Below are positions 50,049 to 59,217 of a DNA stretch of 64,000 bases, one piece after another (positions within the stretch are counted from its first letter, which is position 1; each line of letters starts with the position of its first letter). This DNA comes from Streptomyces tsukubensis (GTDB lineage: Bacteria; Actinomycetota; Actinomycetes; Streptomycetales; Streptomycetaceae). The notes beneath the pieces are model-generated. The model was given only the letters and a program-made list of their open reading frames with translations, did not search any database and had not been told where the DNA came from. The DNA is taken from the NCBI RefSeq assembly GCF_009296025.1, contig NZ_CP045178.1, positions 6,014,001 to 6,078,000 on the forward strand, in the 5' to 3' direction. Position numbers and translations under genes: made by a program.

Positions 50049-50960
50049 TTACGGGCGCGACAGGTCGGCGGAGATACGCGCGAGCTGTTCGAGTCGCTGT
50101 TCAAGCGTCGGGTGCGAGGAGAGGAGGCGGCCCAGGCTCTGCTTGGAGGAGAAGGCCGGCATGAAGTAGAACGCGTTGTACGGCTCCGCCTTCCGCAGGT
50201 CCTCCGTCGGGATCCTGGCCAGCTGGCCGTCGACCTTGGTCAGCGCGGAAGCGAGCGCCGAGGGGCGTCCGGTGAGCAGCGCCGCCGTACGGTCCGCGGA
50301 GAGCTCGCGGTAGCGGGAGAGCAGGCGGGTCAGCAGGAAGCTCAGGGCGTACACCACTGCGCTGACCAGCGGAATGAGCATGAGCGCCACACCGACGGGG
50401 TCATTGCTTCGGTTGTTGCGGGCGAGGCCGCCCCAGAGGGCCACCCGGGTGATGATCCCCGCCAGCACGCCGAGGAACGACGCGATCGTCATGACGGCGA
50501 CATCCCGGTGGGCGACGTGCGACATCTCGTGGGCCAGTACGCCTTCCAGCTCCTCCGGCTCCAGGCGCCGCATCAGCCCGGTGGTGGCACAGACCAGTGC
50601 GGTGCGTTCGCTACGGCCTGTGGCGAAGGCGTTCGGTACGTCACTGCGGGCGATGGCGACCCGTGGTTTCTCCATGTCGGCGAGGGCGCATATCCGGTCG
50701 ATCGCGCCGTGCAACTCCGGCTCCTGCTCGGGCGTGACCTCTTTGGCCCCCATGCTGAACGCGGCGATCCGGTCGCTGAACCAGAACTGCGCGATGAAGA
50801 TACCGCCCGTGATGACCAGGATGATCGGCCACGAACCGCTCAGCGCGGCGATCAGTACACCCACCAGCACCACGTAGAGCAGGCCGATCAGGAACATCGT
50901 CGTCACCATGCGGCCGGTGAGCCCGCGGTCCGGCGCGTAGCGCGTGCGAGTCCGTGACAT
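50049..50960 (-). CDS. htpX: Membrane zinc protease HtpX
   Basis: 303-aa M48B-family metalloprotease that degrades misfolded membrane proteins. Two N-terminal helices (MFLIGLLYVVLVGVLIAAL and PIILVITGGIFIAQFWF), the zinc site HEMSHVAHRD, a second pair of helices (about 155-210) and the third ligand region LSRYRELSADRTAALLTG are all present. It forms an operon with pspAB, giving a membrane-stress pair. Stress-induced control is expected from the family; no specific operator was seen. Confidence 0.95.
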   Translation of the reverse strand: MSRTRTRYAPDRGLTGRMVTTMFLIGLLYVVLVGVLIAALSGSWPIILVITGGIFIAQFWFSDRIAAFSMGAKEVTPEQEPELHGAIDRICALADMEKPRVAIARSDVPNAFATGRSERTALVCATTGLMRRLEPEELEGVLAHEMSHVAHRDVAVMTIASFLGVLAGIITRVALWGGLARNNRSNDPVGVALMLIPLVSAVVYALSFLLTRLLSRYRELSADRTAALLTGRPSALASALTKVDGQLARIPTEDLRKAEPYNAFYFMPAFSSKQSLGRLLSSHPTLEQRLEQLARISADLSRP

Positions 50961-51102
50961 CCTCGCCTCCAGTCAGCCCCCGACGGCCCCCGTCATCGGT
51001 GCGTCGTTACTTCGGTGGATCGGTGGACAGCCACTTCGGTGTCCGTCTCCTCTCCTCCATACTGCTCCCTTTTCTCCGGAAAGCGGATAGCGGAAGCTGT
51101 CG

Positions 51103-51147
<45 letters not shown>

Positions 51148-51232
51148 CGGTCGGCGGGGGAGTGGGGTGTGCCTCCCTCGCCGACCGGGCCGCGCCCTCT
51201 ACGTGCCCTTGCCCTACGAGCAGGGCGTTCCC

Positions 51233-51439
51233 CTACGGCTCCGAAGGTTCCTCGGCAACCCGGACGGCGCCCGAAGGACAGAGCCCGCCCGCTTCCAGCG
51301 CCGCCGGCCTGTCCTGTTCCTCCGGCGCCGGTGTGAGGACGGTGACGAGTCCGTCGTCGTCCTGGTCGAAGACGGCCGGTGCGGTCAGCGCGCACAGCCC
51401 CGCGCCGACGCACACGTCACGGTCGGCCGAGACCCGCAA
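51233..51439 (-). CDS. [3Fe-4S] ferredoxin, P450 redox partner
   Basis: 68-aa ferredoxin with Cys10 and Cys16 (CVGAGLC) and Cys54 (CPSGA). The second position of the first motif is Gly/Ala rather than Cys, the pattern of three-cysteine 3Fe-4S ferredoxins that reduce bacterial P450s. TTG 51439 is chosen because GGAGGAGG lies just upstream and homologues begin at the same point; a GTG overlapping the P450 stop as GTGA is an alternative. It lies 20 bp behind the P450 gene and should pass electrons to it. No ferredoxin reductase is nearby. Confidence 0.9.
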   Translation of the reverse strand: MRVSADRDVCVGAGLCALTAPAVFDQDDDGLVTVLTPAPEEQDRPAALEAGGLCPSGAVRVAEEPSEP

Positions 51440-51459
51440 GGCCCCTCCTCCCGGCCCGG

Positions 51460-52680
51460 TCACCACGTCACCGGGAGTTCGTTGACGCCCTGGATGGTCG
51501 TACCCGGCCGTAGCGTGAGCTGTTCGGCGGGGACGGCGAGCCGGAGCGTCGGAATGCGGTCGAACAGCGCCGTCACGATCACTTCCAGCTCCAGCCTGGC
51601 CAGGTTCTGGCCGAGACACTGGTGCACCCCGTAGCCGAAGGCGAGATGGTGGCGGGCCGAGCGGTGCACGTCGAACGTGTCAGGATCCTCGAAGACGGAA
51701 GCGTCGCGGTTGGCGATGGAGTTGGTGACGATCACACCCTCCCCCGCACGGATGAGCTGCCCGTCGATCTCGATGTCGGCGCGCGCGATCCGGCCGCCCG
51801 CGATGTCGGCGATGGCCAGGACGCGCAGCAGTTCCTCGACCGCGCCCGGGACGAGGCTCGGATCGGCGCGCAGGGCCGCGTGCTGCTCCGGATGTTCCAG
51901 CAGGGTGATGACGCCGAGCGAGGTCATCGACGCGGTGGTCTCATGCCCGGCGATGAGCAACAGCAGTGCGGTGGAGATGAGTTCGGAGCGGTCGATCTCG
52001 CCCGCGGCCAGTTGCTCGCTGACCAGGGCGCCCACGAGTCCGGGTCCTGGCTCCGCCTGGAACTTCGTGACCAGCCCGTCCATGTAGCTTTCCAGGTCGT
52101 CGCGCGCCCGGGAGGCGTCCGCGGCGCCGACCGACTGCACCAGCCGTTTGCTCGCGTCCTGGAAGAAATCGTGGTCGGCATAGGGCACACCGAGCAGTTC
52201 ACAGATGACCATGGACGGCACCGGCAGCGCGAACATGCTGACCAGGTCGGCCGGCGGGCCCGCCGCCAGCAGTTCGTCGATGAAGCCGTGCACGATCCGC
52301 TCGATGCCGGGGCGCATGTTCTTGATGCGCTTCACGGTGAACTCGCTGATCGTCATCCGCCGTTTGGGCCCGTGCTCCGGCGGGTCGAGTCCGATGAAGG
52401 ACGGGGTCCGATCGCGGACGCTCTCGATCCGCGGCGAGGTGGAGGGAAAGGAGATGTCCGTGCGGTCGGAGGAGAGCCGCGGATCGGCCAGCAGCTTCCG
52501 TGCGGCCTCGTGCTTGGTCACGACCCACGCCTGGCGGCCGTCGTAAAGGGTCACCTTTCGCAGGGAGTTGGGGTCGTCCCTGAGCTGTGCGTATCCGGCG
52601 GGCAACTGGTAGGGGCAGGTGCGGTCGTTCGGGAAGGCGGGAGTGCCTTCTGTCTGGGGTGTCTGGGCTGTCTCAGTCAT
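51460..52680 (-). CDS. Cytochrome P450, CYP105-like
   Basis: 406-aa soluble haem monooxygenase. Visible are the I-helix oxygen-activation motif AGHETTASM, the K-helix ExxR in VEELLRVL, and the haem loop FGYGVHQCLGQ with proximal Cys355. Sequence around SFIGLDPPEHGPKRRMTISEFTVKRIKNMRP is typical of CYP105, a group hydroxylating macrolides and xenobiotics. ATG 52680 follows AAGGGG. It forms a unit with the ferredoxin and is divergent from a TetR regulator, with two GAAC-N5-GTTC dyads between. The substrate is unknown; the regulator suggests induction by a ligand. Confidence 0.95.
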   Translation of the reverse strand: MTETAQTPQTEGTPAFPNDRTCPYQLPAGYAQLRDDPNSLRKVTLYDGRQAWVVTKHEAARKLLADPRLSSDRTDISFPSTSPRIESVRDRTPSFIGLDPPEHGPKRRMTISEFTVKRIKNMRPGIERIVHGFIDELLAAGPPADLVSMFALPVPSMVICELLGVPYADHDFFQDASKRLVQSVGAADASRARDDLESYMDGLVTKFQAEPGPGLVGALVSEQLAAGEIDRSELISTALLLLIAGHETTASMTSLGVITLLEHPEQHAALRADPSLVPGAVEELLRVLAIADIAGGRIARADIEIDGQLIRAGEGVIVTNSIANRDASVFEDPDTFDVHRSARHHLAFGYGVHQCLGQNLARLELEVIVTALFDRIPTLRLAVPAEQLTLRPGTTIQGVNELPVTW

Positions 52681-52736
52681 TGATCCCCTTCGAACTCTCC
52701 GGCGTGAAGTGTTCTGCGCGGAGTCCTTGCCGTTAA

Positions 52737-52793
52737 AGAACGGTCGGTTCTCTAATGAGAGGCTAAACTGGTTGGGCAGGGAACACAATGTTC
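52737..52793. promoter_or_regulatory. Twin TetR operators (GAAC-N5-GTTC)
   Basis: AGAAC-GGTCG-GTTCT (52737-52751) and GAAC-ACAAT-GTTC (52781-52793) have the same spacing and lie 43 bp apart, about four helical turns, in the P450/TetR divergent promoter region. Confidence 0.65.
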
Positions 52794-52818
52794 TCTCGGT
52801 AAACTCTCGGGAGTCGCA

Positions 52819-53490
52819 CTGTCACCCAACGTCGAACCGGCCACCCCGGCCTTCGACCATCGCAAGGGCCCACGTCGACGCGGCGAGGAGCTGGAGAGTG
52901 CCATCCTGCGCGCCGCTCTGGACGAACTCGCCGAGGTGGGCTACCCGGCGCTGACCATGGAACGGGTCGCCCTCCGCGCCCGCACCAGCAAGGCCGCGCT
53001 GTACCGCCGTTGGCCCGGCCGGGCCGAACTGGTCGTGGACGCGTGCAAGGCGGGCGGGGTCTCCGAAATCGACCTGCCGGACACGGGAACACTCCGCGAT
53101 GACACCATCGCCCTGCTCAGGCAGTTGTCCGCGAAGATGGACAGCCCCTTCGGTTCCATACTGCGCGGACTGCTCGCGGAGACGACCCGCGATCCCGAGT
53201 TCGCGAAGCTGGTCAGGGAGCGCGTCCAGACCCCGGGCCCCACGGCCGTCCACTCCGTCCTGGAACGGGCCGTCGAACGCGGGGAGGTCGAGCCCCACAT
53301 CCTCGGCTCCCGGCGGGCGACCGTCGCCACGGATCTGTTGCGCAACCAGTTCCTGCTGTACGGAAACCCCATCGACGACGCGACCATCACGGACATCGTG
53401 GACGACGTCTATCTCCCGCTCGTCCTGCGTACGGAGCGGGGCGCGTCCGGCAGCGACTCCGGTGGAAACACCGAGCCCGACGCGTCCTGA
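52819..53490 (+). CDS. TetR-family regulator divergent from the P450
   Basis: About 223-aa repressor. The helix-turn-helix is visible as ESAILRAALDELAEVGYPALTMERVALRARTSKAALYRRWPGRAEL, which requires a start upstream of the in-frame GTG at 52936. No ATG, GTG or TTG exists in frame between there and the promoter. A CTG at 52819 preceded by GGGAG at five bases is the best start; initiation at 52936 would cut the first DNA-binding helix. The C-terminal domain (LLRQLSAKMDSPFGSILRGLLAETTRDPEF) is of the TetR_C_16-like type. Probable autorepressor and P450 repressor through the twin dyads. Confidence 0.8.
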   Translation: MSPNVEPATPAFDHRKGPRRRGEELESAILRAALDELAEVGYPALTMERVALRARTSKAALYRRWPGRAELVVDACKAGGVSEIDLPDTGTLRDDTIALLRQLSAKMDSPFGSILRGLLAETTRDPEFAKLVRERVQTPGPTAVHSVLERAVERGEVEPHILGSRRATVATDLLRNQFLLYGNPIDDATITDIVDDVYLPLVLRTERGASGSDSGGNTEPDAS

Positions 53491-53715
53491 CAGCCACCCG
53501 TCCCGGCACCCGGCCCCGCCCTCAACTCCCGCGCCCCTGACGGCCGTACGGGAATCGCGCAGGGCGTGACGCGGTGCGCGCCGCCGGAGACGGCCCCGCT
53601 CCATGGGCGCGGGAGCGGGGGATGGCCGGTTCCGGGTGCGTGGACAGGCCCCTGAGCGGGTAGATCGTAGGTGCACACGGGACGGGCGCACCTGACACGC
53701 GCGTACCGTGCGCAC

Positions 53716-53750
53716 GGAACGGGCCGGGGCCGAGCGCCCCGGCCCGTTCT
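53716..53750 (+). terminator. Hairpin behind the TetR gene
   Basis: 14-bp stem (GAACGGGCCGGGGC and complement) with CGAGC loop, followed by CTGTCGTC. Confidence 0.7.
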
Positions 53751-53813
53751 GTCGTCCGGCCGCCGCCGGGGCGACCCGGGGCCTGGGCCGATCAGCCGTG
53801 GTGGCCGCGCCTA

Positions 53814-53874
53814 AGGGGTCCTTGCAGTATGGGCCCCCGCGGCCTGATCGGACTCCCCTATTGCAAGGACCCCT
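53814..53874. repeat. Spaced 13-bp inverted repeat (AGGGGTCCTTGCA)
   Basis: Arms 53814-53826 and 53862-53874 are perfect complements with a 35-base GC-rich interior; similarity extends imperfectly inward (TA, GGG). Function unknown; possibly two half operators or a long hairpin. Confidence 0.75.
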
Positions 53875-54113
53875 AAAGCGCCCCTGGCGTGCGCCACCTG
53901 AGGTGTGGCATGTCGAACGCGCGTCTGCGCATCCATACGGAGGGGAACGGTTGAAGAGAGGCTGGTGGTTCGCTGCCCCGGACCTCGGTGGCGGACACTT
54001 TGGCCGTCCCTGTCGCGCGGGGCCACAGGTCGGGTCGCGCGGGGCAGGGACGTCCCCGGGCCGTATCGCCACGTCCGGAAAGCGTGCCCGCTCGCGCGCG
54101 TGCGCAGCCGGAC

Positions 54114-55043
54114 TCAGCCCGGCGCCGACGCGGTCGAGGGCGGATCCGCGACGCGGGCGTCCGGTGCCGGGTCCGTCGCGCGGGCGCCGGAGGCCGGCTC
54201 CGTGACGAGGTCGCCCTGCGCCGGCTCCGCCACGTCGGCGTCCGGTGCCGGGGCCGTCGCGCGGGCGCGCGGTACGACGACCGGCGAGCCGTCGCCGGGT
54301 GCGGGCAGCACATCCGCGTCCAGCCCGTACAACTCCTTGACCAGCGCCTCGTCCACGGTGTCGCGCGGCGCGCCCCGCGCCACCACGCGACCGTCCTTCA
54401 TGGCGATGACGGTGTCCGCGCAGCGCGCCGCCGCGGTCAGGTCGTGCTGGACCATGACGACGGTGCGTCCCGTCGCCGCCACCTCCCTGACCAGTTCCAG
54501 TACGTCGACGACGTGCCCCATGTCCAGGGCGCTGGTCGGTTCGTCCAGCAGTACGACGGAGGTGTGCTGCGCCAGGACCATCGCGAGCCAGCAGCGCTGA
54601 CGCTGGCCGCCGGAGAGCCGGTCGAGCCGCTGCGTCGCCAGGTCTGTCGTGCCGGTGGCCTCCAGCGCGTCGCGTACGGCTTGTTCGTCCTCGCGCGACC
54701 ACTGGCGCAGCAGGCCCTGGTGGGGGTGGCGGCCGTAGCGTACGAGCCCGACGACGGTGATGGCCTCGGGGGCCCTCGGCGACTGGGGGAGCAGGGCGAC
54801 GCGGCGGGAAGCCGCCTTCTGGCCGAGTTGCCAGATGTCGGCGCCGTCGGCGTGGACCGTGCCGGACTGTGGCCTGTGCAGGCGGGCCACGGCCCGCAGC
54901 AGCGTCGACTTCCCGCAGCCGTTGGGCCCCACGATCGCACCCACGTGACCTGCGGGGACGGTGAATTCGGCGTCCGTGACGACCGGGCGGCCCGGATAGC
55001 CCGCGCTCAGGCCACGCACTTCGAGCCCGGGGGCCGCTGTCAT
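54114..55043 (-). CDS. Siderophore ABC transporter ATP-binding protein (FecE type)
   Basis: About 309-aa ATPase of a ferric-siderophore importer. Walker A GPNGCGKST, signature RLSGGQRQRCWLAMVLAQ, Walker B VVLLDEPTSALD and VMVQHDLTAAARCADT fit the FecE/FhuC group. About 60 C-terminal residues are low-complexity Ala/Pro/Asp repeats beyond the family end. ATG 55043 is used because AAAGG lies ten bases upstream; ATGs at 55052 and 55064 are alternatives. It is the last gene of the three-gene importer transcribed away from the iron box and should energise the two FecCD permeases. Confidence 0.93.
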   Translation of the reverse strand: MTAAPGLEVRGLSAGYPGRPVVTDAEFTVPAGHVGAIVGPNGCGKSTLLRAVARLHRPQSGTVHADGADIWQLGQKAASRRVALLPQSPRAPEAITVVGLVRYGRHPHQGLLRQWSREDEQAVRDALEATGTTDLATQRLDRLSGGQRQRCWLAMVLAQHTSVVLLDEPTSALDMGHVVDVLELVREVAATGRTVVMVQHDLTAAARCADTVIAMKDGRVVARGAPRDTVDEALVKELYGLDADVLPAPGDGSPVVVPRARATAPAPDADVAEPAQGDLVTEPASGARATDPAPDARVADPPSTASAPG

Positions 55044-55079
55044 GTCCGTCATGCCTTTCCGCATCTCTTTTCAGGCCTT

Positions 55080-56186
55080 TCAGGTGGGACGGTCGGAGCG
55101 GAAGAGGACCCAGAGGAGGAAGGGGCCGCCGAGCACGCTGGTGACCACGCCGACGGGGAGTTCGACGGGCGCCACGACACGGCCGAGCGCGTCGGCCGCG
55201 CCGATGAGGGCCGCGCCGGTCAGCGCCGAGCCGACGACGGGGACGCGGGTGGGGCCGCTGAGCCGCTTCGCGAGGACGGGCGCGGCGAGTGCCACGAAGG
55301 CGATGGGTCCGCCGACGCCCACGGCGATCCCCGCGAGGGCGACGGCGAGGACGAGGGCCGCGGCCCGCACCCGGCGCAGGTCGACGCCGAGCCCCGCGGC
55401 CATGTCGTCGTCGAACCGGAGGAGTTGCAGCCGGTGCCCGGCCGTGAGGGAGAGCGGGACCAGGAAGAGCAGCGCCACGAGCAGCGGCAGGCCGACGCCC
55501 CAGTCCCTTCCGGTCAGGCTGCCGACGGCCCAGAGGAAGACACCGCCCGCCGTACTGTCGTTCTGCCGGGACATCACGAGGTCGCTGACCGCGCCGATGA
55601 AGGTGGAGACGCCGATGCCGACGACGAGTACCCGGTAGCCGCGGCTGCCCGCGCCGCCCGCGCACAGGACGACGAGTACCGCGGCCGCGACCCCGCCGAG
55701 CGGCCCCAGCCACCAGTCGCCGACCATGCCGGTGGCGGAACCCGCGGCGGAGGCGACGACGACGGCGGTGGCGCCCTCGTTGACCCCGAGCAGGTCGGGC
55801 GTGGCGAGGGGGTTGCCCGCGAGGGTCTGGGTGAGACAGCCCGAGACGCCGAGCGCCGCACCGACCATGAGCCCGGCGAAGACGCGGGGCAGCCGGAAGT
55901 CCCGTACCACCATGACGGTGCCGGGGTCACCGGTGCCGAGGAGACCGGAAACGGTCTGCGACAGGCTCATCCCGCTCGAACTCGCCATCACGGCGAGGGT
56001 GATGACCACCACGATCAGCGGTAGGAGCAGCGCGGCGACGAGTGCGCCCCGGCGCGGGAAGAGCCACGACAGGCTCCGCCAGCGCAGGACCGTGCTGTCG
56101 GGCGGTGCGAGGTCCCCTTCCGCGGCGGGGTGCGCGGCGGGGTGCGCCGTGGGTTCCGTGGCCGGCCGCGTACCGGGGGCGGTCAT
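55080..56186 (-). CDS. Siderophore ABC transporter permease (FecCD type)
   Basis: 368-aa membrane subunit of a ferric-siderophore importer. About nine to ten helices are visible with the family sequences LPRVFAGLMVGAALGVSGCLTQTLAGNPLATPDLLGVNEGA and GIAVGVGGPIAFVALAAPVLAKRLSG. The N-terminal 30 residues are low complexity. ATG 56186 follows AGGAG at seven bases and overlaps the upstream permease as ATGA, so the two should form a heterodimeric channel. It belongs to the iron-box operon. Confidence 0.95.
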   Translation of the reverse strand: MTAPGTRPATEPTAHPAAHPAAEGDLAPPDSTVLRWRSLSWLFPRRGALVAALLLPLIVVVITLAVMASSSGMSLSQTVSGLLGTGDPGTVMVVRDFRLPRVFAGLMVGAALGVSGCLTQTLAGNPLATPDLLGVNEGATAVVVASAAGSATGMVGDWWLGPLGGVAAAVLVVLCAGGAGSRGYRVLVVGIGVSTFIGAVSDLVMSRQNDSTAGGVFLWAVGSLTGRDWGVGLPLLVALLFLVPLSLTAGHRLQLLRFDDDMAAGLGVDLRRVRAAALVLAVALAGIAVGVGGPIAFVALAAPVLAKRLSGPTRVPVVGSALTGAALIGAADALGRVVAPVELPVGVVTSVLGGPFLLWVLFRSDRPT

Positions 56187-57268
56187 GCAGAGGCTCCTGC
56201 GGTGGAGAGGCGGGGCGAGCGGGCGATCCAGATCAGCAGCGGCCCGCCGACGAGGGCGAGCAGGACGCTGACCGGGGTCTCCCACGGCCGGATCACGACG
56301 CGGGCGAGAACGTCCGCCACGATCATGATGTCGGCGGCGATCAGTGCGGACAGCACCAGTTGGGCGGTCATGCGCGCCCCGCTGAGGGTCCTGGCCGCGT
56401 AGGGCGCGAGCAGCCCGAGGAAGGCGATGGGCCCGGCCACCGCGACCGCGCACCCGGACAGTACGGAGACGACGACCGCGACGACGAGCCGTACCCGGGC
56501 CGGGTGGTGGCCGAGCGAGCGGGCGCTGTCGTCGCCGAGGGCCAGCGCGGAGAGCGGGCGGGCGCAGCCGAGCGCGGTGAGCAGGGCGAGCGCGGCGAGC
56601 GGCGCGAGGGGCAGCAGGTCGGCCGTTTTGACCCCGGCGAGGGAACCGATGGTCCAGTAGCGGTAGATGTCGAAGGTCGACTGAGTGCCGAGCAGTACGT
56701 ACGCGGTCAGTCCGTGGAAGGTCGCGCCGAGCGCGGAACCGGCCAGGACGAGCCGTAGCGGTGAGCCGGCGGCTCTTCCCGAGGCGGCGAGCAGCAGGAC
56801 GACGGAGCTGGCGGCCACCGCGCCGAGCAGTGCGCAGAGCAGCATCGCGGAGGAGGAGTGCACACGGAAGAAGGTCAGCCCGAGTACGACGGCGAAGGCG
56901 GCACCCGAGTTGACGCCCAGCAGTCCCGTCTCGGCCAGCGGATTCCGGGTCGCCGCCTGGAGCAGGCAGCCGGCCGCCCCCAGGCAGACGCCGACGAGGG
57001 CCGCGGCGAGCGTACGGGGCAGGCGTACGTCCATGACGGCGAGCCGCAGTTGGGGGTCCGCGCGGGCCGCGGGGTCGCCGGTGAGGTAGTGCCACGCGCC
57101 GGTCGCGGAGCTCGAACCAGTGCCGACGAGGAGCGAGACCAGGGCGAGCGCGAACAGTGCGACGACGAGCAGCGCGCCCACCCCGAGCAGGGGGCGGCCC
57201 TGGGACGAAATGGGGTCGAGGGGGGACGATCCGGTCCTCTGCACCGCCCCCTCTTGCTCTGTGCTCAT
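56183..57268 (-). CDS. Siderophore ABC transporter permease (FecCD type), first gene
   Basis: 361-aa membrane subunit with about nine to ten helices and family motifs RLPRTLAAALVGVCLGAAGCLLQAATRNPLAETGLLGVNSGA and VAVAGPIAFLGLLAPYAARTLSG. It is the first gene of the importer operon. The ATG at 57268 touches the iron box, so the repressor would cover the translation start region and probably the -10 element; a classical ribosome site is not evident. It pairs with the second FecCD permease. Confidence 0.95.
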   Translation of the reverse strand: MSTEQEGAVQRTGSSPLDPISSQGRPLLGVGALLVVALFALALVSLLVGTGSSSATGAWHYLTGDPAARADPQLRLAVMDVRLPRTLAAALVGVCLGAAGCLLQAATRNPLAETGLLGVNSGAAFAVVLGLTFFRVHSSSAMLLCALLGAVAASSVVLLLAASGRAAGSPLRLVLAGSALGATFHGLTAYVLLGTQSTFDIYRYWTIGSLAGVKTADLLPLAPLAALALLTALGCARPLSALALGDDSARSLGHHPARVRLVVAVVVSVLSGCAVAVAGPIAFLGLLAPYAARTLSGARMTAQLVLSALIAADIMIVADVLARVVIRPWETPVSVLLALVGGPLLIWIARSPRLSTAGASA

Positions 57269-57286
57269 ATGGTTAGCCTAACCTAA
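57268..57286 (-). promoter_or_regulatory. Iron box (DmdR/IdeR-type operator)
   Basis: Read on the minus strand, TTAGGTTAGGCTAACCATA matches the 19-bp iron-box consensus TTAGGTTAGGCTAACCTAA except at two of the last three positions. It lies directly before the first permease gene and is between it and the divergent binding-protein gene, so iron-dependent repression of both is likely. Confidence 0.92.
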
Positions 57287-57421
57287 GTTGCACTGCTGGA
57301 GAGGGCGGGGTGACGGGCGTCCGCATGCCCGAACGCCCGTCACCCGCCATCTCCGCATGCCTTTTTCCGGGACGCGGACCCACCGCGCACCCACCCGATC
57401 GAATACCGGAGAACGCTGGCC

Positions 57422-58423
57422 ATGGCGCCGAACCCGCCCCACTCCTCACCCCGCCGCTCCCGCCCGTCCCTCGCGGTCGCCCTGCTCGCGGCCTGCGCGG
57501 TGACCCTGACCGCCTGCGGATCGTCGGGCTCGGACAAGGACTCGGGTTCCGGTTCCGCCGACACGAAAGGCAGTTCGGGCGCCACCTCGGTGACCGACGC
57601 CACCGGCGCGAAGGTGAAGGTGCCCGCCGCGCCCGAGCGGGTCGTGGCGCTCAGTGAGATGGACCTCGACTCCGCGCTCGCCCTCGGCGTCGAGCCGGTG
57701 GGCCTCACCGCGGGACGGGGACAGCGGGGCGCCCCCGAATACCTCGCCGACCGGGCGAAAGGCATCCCTGTCGTCGGGGCGGTGACCGGGCCCGACATCG
57801 AGAAGGTCGTCCAGGTCAAGCCCGACGTCATCCTCGCCGGACAGACCGCGGACCAGCAGGTGCTCCAGCAGCTGCGGAAGATCGCCCCCACCGTCGTCAC
57901 GATCAGCGACACCAAGGACTGGAAGTCCTCCCTGGAGCTGACAGGCAAGGCGCTGGGCAGGACCAACCAGGCGCGGACCTTCCTCGACGGCTACGAGAAG
58001 AAGGCCGCCGCGCTCAAGAAGGACCTCGGGGCGCGCGCCGAGGAGAACGTCTCCGTGGCCCGCTACTCCGCGAAGGGCACCGCCGTTATGCAGCAGGGGG
58101 TGTTCATCAGCGACGTGCTGAAGGACCTCGGCTTCAAGCGGCCGGGCGTCCAGAACGAGAAGGGCGCAGGACATTCCACCCCCATCAGCGACGAGAACCT
58201 GAAGGAGATCGACGGCGGCCGGCTGTTCATCGGCACCCTCTCCACCACGGGCAAGGATGCTGGGCTGTTGGACGAGCTGGCCAAGAAGCCCGCGTACCGC
58301 GCGCTGAACGCCGTCAAGGACAAGCACGCGACCGTCGTCGACGGCTCCAAGTGGACGAGCCTCGGCGGCGCCCAGGCAGCCGTATCGGTCCTCGGTGACA
58401 TCAGGAAGGCGATGGTGAAGTGA
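57422..58423 (+). CDS. Ferric-siderophore-binding lipoprotein
   Basis: 333-aa substrate-binding protein. A lipoprotein signal (RPSLAVALLAACAVTLTAC) and Ser/Gly-rich linker precede a class III binding fold of FepB/FecB type: VTDATGAKVKVPAAPERVVALSEMDLDSALALGVEPVGL, KVVQVKPDVILAGQTADQQVLQQLRKIAPTVV and DELAKKPAYRALNAVKDKHATVVDGSKWTSLGGAQAA. It delivers the siderophore to the divergent permeases. ATG 57422 has GGAG ten bases upstream. Its stop overlaps dhbA as GTGA, so uptake and biosynthesis are translated from one message. Confidence 0.94.
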   Translation: MAPNPPHSSPRRSRPSLAVALLAACAVTLTACGSSGSDKDSGSGSADTKGSSGATSVTDATGAKVKVPAAPERVVALSEMDLDSALALGVEPVGLTAGRGQRGAPEYLADRAKGIPVVGAVTGPDIEKVVQVKPDVILAGQTADQQVLQQLRKIAPTVVTISDTKDWKSSLELTGKALGRTNQARTFLDGYEKKAAALKKDLGARAEENVSVARYSAKGTAVMQQGVFISDVLKDLGFKRPGVQNEKGAGHSTPISDENLKEIDGGRLFIGTLSTTGKDAGLLDELAKKPAYRALNAVKDKHATVVDGSKWTSLGGAQAAVSVLGDIRKAMVK

Positions 58424-59217
58424 GCGTCGACCAGGAGTTGGCGGGGCGGCTCGCCCTCGTCACCGGCGCGGGCAGGGGCATCGGCCTCGCGGTGGTGCAC
58501 GCACTCGCGGAACGGGGCGCGCGCGTCGTCGCCACCGACCTCGACATCGAGGAGCCGGGCCCGTACGCGGAGACCGTCCAGGAGCAGGTCGTCACGCGGC
58601 CCCTCGACGTGACCGACCCCGAGGCCGTGGAGGCGCTCGTCGGTGAGACGGAGGACGCCCTCGGCCCGCTGGACATCGTCGTCAACGTCGCCGGAATCCT
58701 GCGGGGTTCACCCGTGGTGGAACTGAGCGACGAGGACTGGGCGGCCACCTTCGCCGTCAACACCAGTGGCGTGATGCACGTCTCCCGCGCGGCCACCCGG
58801 CGCATGGTGCGGCGCGGTTCGGGGAGCGTCGTCACCGTCGCGTCCAACGCGGGCGGCATCCCCAGGGCCGGCATGTCCGCCTACGCCGCCTCCAAGGCCG
58901 CCACCGTCATGTTCACCAAATGCCTGGGCCTCGAAGTGGCCGCGGACGGCGTCCGCTGCAACACCGTCTCACCGGGCTCGACCCTCACCGACATGCAGCG
59001 CGGCATGTGGGCCGCCGCCGACGGCAAGGACGAGAGGGCCGCCGTGCGGGGCGTCATCGAGGGCGACCTCGCGAGCCACCGCACCGGCATCCCGCTCGGC
59101 CGGATCGCCGACCCCGCCGACATCGCGGACGCCGTCGTCTTCCTCGCCTCCGACCGCGCCAGACACATCACCATGCACGACCTGTACGTCGACGGCGGAG
59201 CGACCCTGCGGGCCTGA
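58420..59217 (+). CDS. dhbA: 2,3-dihydro-2,3-dihydroxybenzoate dehydrogenase
   Basis: 265-aa short-chain dehydrogenase. It has the NAD loop [16 protein letters not shown], the catalytic Ser region [22 protein letters not shown] (YxxxK) and the EntA-typical [18 protein letters not shown]. In catechol siderophore clusters this enzyme oxidises 2,3-dihydro-2,3-dihydroxybenzoate to 2,3-dihydroxybenzoate. GTG 58420 overlaps the binding-protein gene. It is separated from dhbC by a 249-bp repeat-bearing gap. Confidence 0.92.
   Translation: MSVDQELAGRLALVTGAGRGIGLAVVHALAERGARVVATDLDIEEPGPYAETVQEQVVTRPLDVTDPEAVEALVGETEDALGPLDIVVNVAGILRGSPVVELSDEDWAATFAVNTSGVMHVSRAATRRMVRRGSGSVVTVASNAGGIPRAGMSAYAASKAATVMFTKCLGLEVAADGVRCNTVSPGSTLTDMQRGMWAAADGKDERAAVRGVIEGDLASHRTGIPLGRIADPADIADAVVFLASDRARHITMHDLYVDGGATLRA

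Larger units (their letters stand above)
53491..54113. other. Convergent spacer with terminator and long inverted repeat
   Basis: About 620 bp between convergent genes with no supported gene. It holds the hairpin at 53716-53750 and the inverted repeat at 53814-53874. Confidence 0.55.
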
